Assembly (NCBI RefSeq): GCF_014649855.1
Contig: NZ_BMTV01000002.1
Location: 1 to 64,000 of the forward strand
DNA: 64,000 bases
Source of the DNA: Streptomyces roseolus
GTDB taxonomy: Bacteria; Actinomycetota; Actinomycetes; Streptomycetales; Streptomycetaceae
Direction: 5' to 3'
Made by a program: the position numbers and the translations under genes. The notes beneath the pieces were generated by a model. The model did not search any database and was not told the DNA's origin. It saw only the letters and a list, made by a program, of their open reading frames with translations. Below are positions 60,742 to 64,000 of this stretch, piece by piece; the stretch's first letter is position 1; every line of letters begins with the position of its first letter.

Positions 60742-61074
60742 ATGGACATTCCCGTGGACCGGCTCACCGAGCCCGCCGTGCGCGCCTTCGTCACCGCGCT
60801 GAACGCCAACGACCGTGCCGCCTTCGACGCCGCCCTCGTGCCCGGCGCGACCATGGCCGACGACGGGACCGAGCGGGACCTGCGGGAGTGGACCGAGCGG
60901 GAGGTGTTCTCCTCGAACGGCCGCATGGTGGTGGAGAGCGAGGACGACGACGGCCTCTTCCTCGTCGCCACCTACAGCAACGACACCTGGGGCGCCATGC
61001 GCACCGCCTGGCGGTTCACCGTCGAGGACGGGAAGGTGGCCCGCTTCGAGACCGGTCAGGTCCCCGTGGAGTGA
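60742..61074 (+). CDS. NTF2-like (SnoaL) small protein
   Basis: A 110-residue protein: EPAVRAFVTALNANDRAAFD at the N-terminus followed by FDAALVPGATMADDGTERDL, VFSSNGRMVVESEDDDGLFL and WRFTVEDGKVARFETGQVPV. This is the alpha-plus-beta barrel of NTF2-like proteins, which can be enzymes or binders. ATG 60742 after GTGGGG. It ends five bases before the convergent SDR gene. Substrate unknown. Confidence 0.75.
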   Translation: MDIPVDRLTEPAVRAFVTALNANDRAAFDAALVPGATMADDGTERDLREWTEREVFSSNGRMVVESEDDDGLFLVATYSNDTWGAMRTAWRFTVEDGKVARFETGQVPVE

Positions 61075-61078
61075 GCCG

Positions 61079-61822
61079 TCAGCCGCGGCCGATGTAGGGC
61101 ATCGTGGTGGCCATGACCGTGGCGAACTGGACGTTCGCCTCCAGCGGCAGGGCCGCCATGTGGACGACCGTCGCGGCCACGTCCGCCGCGTCCATGACCG
61201 GTTCCACCGCCAGTTCGCCGTCGGCCTGGAGGATGCCGGTCCGCATGCGGGCCGTCATCTCCGTGGCCGCGTTGCCGATGTCGATCTGGCCGCAGGCGAT
61301 CCGGTACGGGCGGCCGTCGAGCGACAGCGACTTCGTCAGGCCCGTCATCGCGTGCTTCGTCGCCGTGTACGCGATCGAGTGCGGGCGCGGCACGTGCGCG
61401 GAGATCGAACCGTTGTTGATGATGCGGCCGCCCTGCGGGGACTGCTCCTTCATCGCCCGGAAGGCGGCCTGCGCGCAGAGGAACGCGCCCGTCAGGTTGA
61501 CGTCGACCACCGACCGCCAGGTGTCGTAGGACAGCTCCTCCACCGGCGTGCCGCCGCCCGCGAACGTCCCCGCGTTGTTGAAGAGCAGGTCGACGCGGCC
61601 GAAGCGGTCCCGCACCGCGTCGAAGAGCTCCGCCACCGCCTCCGGTGAGGTCACGTCCGTCGGGACGACGAGGGTACGGCCCTCCGCGAGCCCCCGCGCC
61701 GTCTCCTCCAGGGGCGCGGCCCGGCGGCCCGCCAGCGCCACCGACCAGCCCGCCTCCGCGAGGGCCCGCGCCACTTCCCGGCCGATGCCCGAACCCGCTC
61801 CCGTCACCACCGCGACGCCCAT
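61079..61822 (-). CDS. Short-chain dehydrogenase/reductase
   Basis: A 247-residue classical SDR. Cofactor motif [24 protein letters not shown], and the catalytic set Ser in [10 protein letters not shown], Tyr and Lys in [14 protein letters not shown]. The start of the fold ([12 protein letters not shown]) fits ATG 61822. It likely oxidises or reduces a hydroxyl using NAD(P). No operon partner. It is intact, unlike the SDR fragment at 48 kb. Confidence 0.87.
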   Translation of the reverse strand: MGVAVVTGAGSGIGREVARALAEAGWSVALAGRRAAPLEETARGLAEGRTLVVPTDVTSPEAVAELFDAVRDRFGRVDLLFNNAGTFAGGGTPVEELSYDTWRSVVDVNLTGAFLCAQAAFRAMKEQSPQGGRIINNGSISAHVPRPHSIAYTATKHAMTGLTKSLSLDGRPYRIACGQIDIGNAATEMTARMRTGILQADGELAVEPVMDAADVAATVVHMAALPLEANVQFATVMATTMPYIGRG

Positions 61823-61989
61823 GCCGAACCGCCTTCCCAGCCTCGTGTCGCTCCCGGCCGGGCAGCGTACGCCAGACGCGTGCCCCATGAACTCATCCGT
61901 CCGACACGTGGATGACCTGTCCCCGACAAGGGGATGTCGCCCCGCCCCCCTCGAATACCGACGGACACCAACCGTCAGGGGAGGGGCAC

Positions 61990-63633
61990 ATGACACCCGC
62001 ACCGAGCAGCACACCGGCCCACGGCGAGGAACTCCGCGCCGCCGCGCGCCACTTCGGCCGCCGCCGGTTCCTCACCACGGCCGGCGCCGCCGCCGCGCTC
62101 GCCTTCGCCACCCAGCTGCCCGCCGCCGGCACGGCCGCCGCCGCCGAGCTGGACGGGCGCCGGATCACCGAGGACCCGTTCACCCTCGGCGTCGCCTCCG
62201 GCGACCCCCTGCCCGGCTCCGTCCTGCTGTGGACCCGGCTCGCCCCGCGCCCCTTCGAGCCCGGCGGCGGCCTCCCGGCCGAACGCGTCTCCGTCCACTG
62301 GGAGCTCGCCCGCGACGAGCGCTTCACCCGCACCGTCCGGCGCGGACGCGCCACCGCGCACCCGGAGTTCTCCCACACGGTGCACGTCGAGGTCGAACAC
62401 CTGGAGCCGGGCCGGGAGTTCTTCTACCGCTTCCGCGCCGGGGAGTGGGTGAGCCCGGCCGGGCGGACCCGCACCGCGCCCGCGCCCTGGGCCCGGCCCG
62501 CGGAGCTGCGGCTCGGCGCCGTCTCCTGCCAGGCGTACCACGACGGCTACTTCACGGCCCACCGGCACCTGGCAGAGGAGGACCTCGACGTCGTCCTCCA
62601 CCTCGGCGACTACCTCTACGAGTACGCCGTCAACGCCACCGGCGGGGCCCGCGCCCACACCGACCGCACCCTCCCCGCCGTCTTCAACCGCGAGACGGTC
62701 ACCCTGGAGGACTACCGGCTCCGCTACGGCCTCTACAAGACCGACCCGGACCTGAGGGCCGCGCACGCCGCGCACCCCTTCGTCGTCACCTGGGACGACC
62801 ACGAGACCGAGAACAACTACGCGGGCGGCACCCCCGAGAACTCCGTCCCGCCGGAGGAGTTCCTGCTCCGCCGCGCCGCCGCCTACCGCGCCTACTGGGA
62901 GCACCAGCCGCTGCGCCGCCCCCAGCTCCCCGAGGGCCCGGACATGAGGCTGTACCGGCGCCTGGACTTCGGACGGCTCGCGCGGTTCGACATCCTCGAC
63001 ACCCGCCAGTACCGCTCCGACCAGGCGTACGGCGACGGCTGGCAGGTCCCTGGCCCGCTCTCCGAGGACCCGGCCCGCACCATGACCGGCGCCGCCCAGG
63101 AGCGGTGGCTCCTGGACGGCTGGCGCGCCTCCGACGCCCGCTGGAACGTCCTGCCCCAGCAGGTCGTCTTCGCCGAGCGCCGCGACCGCCCCACCGCCGA
63201 CTTCAAGGTGTCCATGGACTCCTGGGACGGTTACCCGGCCTCCCGGCGGCGGATCCTCGCGGGCGCCGAGTCCGCCGGGGTGGAGAACCTGATGGTCCTC
63301 ACCGGCGACGTCCACGTCGGCTACGGCTTCGACCTCAAGGCCGACTTCCGCGACCCCGGCTCGCGGACCGTCGGCACCGAGATCGTCGCCACCTCGATCT
63401 CCAGCGGCAAGGACGGCGCCGACCGCCCCGCCAACTACGACAAGCTCATGCAGGCCAACCCGCACCTGAAGTTCTTCAACGGCCGGCGCGGCTACGTCAC
63501 CGTGACCCTCGGGGAGGAGAGCGCCCGCGCCGACTTCCGTACGGTCCCGTACGTGACGACGCCGGGCGCCCCGGTCACCACCGCCGCCTCCTTCGTCACG
63601 GAGGCCGGCCGGCCGGGCCTCACACCCGCGTGA
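61990..63633 (+). CDS. phoD: Alkaline phosphatase D (PhoD-type), Tat-exported
   Basis: A 547-residue protein with a twin-arginine signal ([24 protein letters not shown] then hydrophobic core, cleavage near AAAAE). The PhoD fold follows: [60 protein letters not shown] (metal ligands), [11 protein letters not shown]. It is a calcium/iron-dependent secreted phosphatase/phosphodiesterase. ATG 61990 after GGGGAGGGGC. Streptomyces express such genes under phosphate control, but no Pho box was found here by eye. Confidence 0.9.
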   Translation: MTPAPSSTPAHGEELRAAARHFGRRRFLTTAGAAAALAFATQLPAAGTAAAAELDGRRITEDPFTLGVASGDPLPGSVLLWTRLAPRPFEPGGGLPAERVSVHWELARDERFTRTVRRGRATAHPEFSHTVHVEVEHLEPGREFFYRFRAGEWVSPAGRTRTAPAPWARPAELRLGAVSCQAYHDGYFTAHRHLAEEDLDVVLHLGDYLYEYAVNATGGARAHTDRTLPAVFNRETVTLEDYRLRYGLYKTDPDLRAAHAAHPFVVTWDDHETENNYAGGTPENSVPPEEFLLRRAAAYRAYWEHQPLRRPQLPEGPDMRLYRRLDFGRLARFDILDTRQYRSDQAYGDGWQVPGPLSEDPARTMTGAAQERWLLDGWRASDARWNVLPQQVVFAERRDRPTADFKVSMDSWDGYPASRRRILAGAESAGVENLMVLTGDVHVGYGFDLKADFRDPGSRTVGTEIVATSISSGKDGADRPANYDKLMQANPHLKFFNGRRGYVTVTLGEESARADFRTVPYVTTPGAPVTTAASFVTEAGRPGLTPA

Positions 63634-64000
63634 GCTCGGCCTCCTGCGGATAGCGGACGCCGACGCGGTCCCGCACCGCGTCGAGCGTCCGCATCACGGC
63701 GAGCGTGCCGTCCAGCGGGACGAGCGGCGACTCGGTCTCCCCGGCCCGCAGGCAGCGCATCACCTCGGCGGCCTCGTGCCGCAGCGAGTGCGGGTCGTCG
63801 GCGTTGGTGAACTCCTCGGGCTCGGCGCCCTCCCGGTACAGGGTGAACCGCTCGGGGAAGAAGAAGCCGCGCGGCACCTCGATGCGGCCCTTCGTGCCGG
63901 TCACGGCGGCGGTCAGCGGGGTGTCCGCCTCCAGCGAGCAGGACAGCAGCGCCGAGGCGCCCGAGTCCGACCAGCCGAGCAGCATGCCCGTGTTCAGGTC
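63620..64000 (-). CDS. Gfo/Idh/MocA-family oxidoreductase, C-terminal part (runs off window)
   Basis: The C-terminal 127 residues of a minus-strand gene whose start lies beyond 64000. They read GMLLGWSDSGASALLSCSLE, AAVTGTKGRIEVPRGFFFPE, HSLRHEAAEVMRCLRAGETE and DGTLAVMRTLDAVRDRVGVR, the usual end of Gfo/Idh/MocA NAD(P)-dependent sugar oxidoreductases. The NAD-binding N-terminus is not in view. Its last 14 bases overlap the convergent phoD gene. Confidence 0.8.
   Translation of the reverse strand, partial: DLNTGMLLGWSDSGASALLSCSLEADTPLTAAVTGTKGRIEVPRGFFFPERFTLYREGAEPEEFTNADDPHSLRHEAAEVMRCLRAGETESPLVPLDGTLAVMRTLDAVRDRVGVRYPQEAELTRV

Noticed and set aside
61079-61822. The intact SDR as part of the steroid regulon
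   Set aside because: No KstR-type or CTGAC-N5-GTCAG site lies nearby and the enzyme class is too broad.

Overview
The window is chromosomal DNA from an actinomycete, almost certainly a Streptomyces. It is very GC-rich, many genes start with GTG, and it carries Streptomyces-type families (HATPase/XRE-DUF5753/DUF397 module, DUF4097, SCO2322-like protein, bifunctional RNase H/phosphatase, class A RNase P RNA). No tRNA, rRNA, CRISPR array or phage was seen.

Layout. 1-2.4 kb: a decayed IS5-type transposase, an ISAzo13-type IS (1,696 bp, TTA target duplication, frameshifted transposase) inserted in its end, and two small hypotheticals. 2.5-5.4 kb: serpin, O-methyltransferase, DUF2330. 5.5-8.3 kb: a dead CYP125-type P450 divergent from an intact FadA5-type thiolase. 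9.1-15.7 kb: lytic transglycosylase-like protein and a five-gene operon, each gene overlapping the next by 4 nt, behind a cobalamin riboswitch (ECF transporter plus two surface proteins). 15.8-18.7 kb: truncated metallo-hydrolase and aldehyde dehydrogenase meeting at a palindrome, ferredoxin, lipoprotein, KstR. 19-22.2 kb: glycosyltransferase, methyltransferase and alpha-toroid operon. 22.4-32 kb: lipoprotein, ene-reductase with MerR regulator, F420-dependent oxidoreductase, membrane protein, amidase, large TPR-like membrane protein, TetR, RibD-like reductase, methyltransferase. 32-39 kb: HATPase/XRE/DUF397 module, hypotheticals, cupin, AraC, DUF4097. 39.4-48.4 kb: HTH-MarR fusion regulator, acyl-CoA dehydrogenase/lipid-transfer remnant, MFS exporter, ABC exporter with two-component system, MaoC hydratase, ADH/SDR chimera. 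48.5-64 kb: beta-propeller-like protein, siderophore-binding lipoprotein with an iron box, Nif3, zinc-ribbon protein, RNase H/phosphatase, GNAT, KDPG aldolase, YaaA, RNB nuclease, MerR, rnpB, I66-like protein, NTF2-like protein, SDR, PhoD and a partial Gfo/Idh/MocA gene.

Two stories stand out. First, pieces of a cholesterol-type steroid side-chain catabolism regulon are scattered over about 43 kb. The repressor KstR, a FadA5-type thiolase, a MaoC hydratase, a [3Fe-4S] ferredoxin and four KstR-type operators are intact, but most other recognisable members are broken: the P450 has a frameshift and has lost its heme cysteine, the F420-dependent enzyme has ACG where its start codon should be, and three loci are deletion scars. 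This looks like a regulon caught in decay with its control layer intact.

Second, the riboswitch-controlled ECF operon encodes an alpha/alpha-toroid protein and a separate protein whose N-terminus resembles the C-terminal beta domain of animal transcobalamin. Together they look like a split, surface-anchored transcobalamin feeding a cobalamin ECF transporter.
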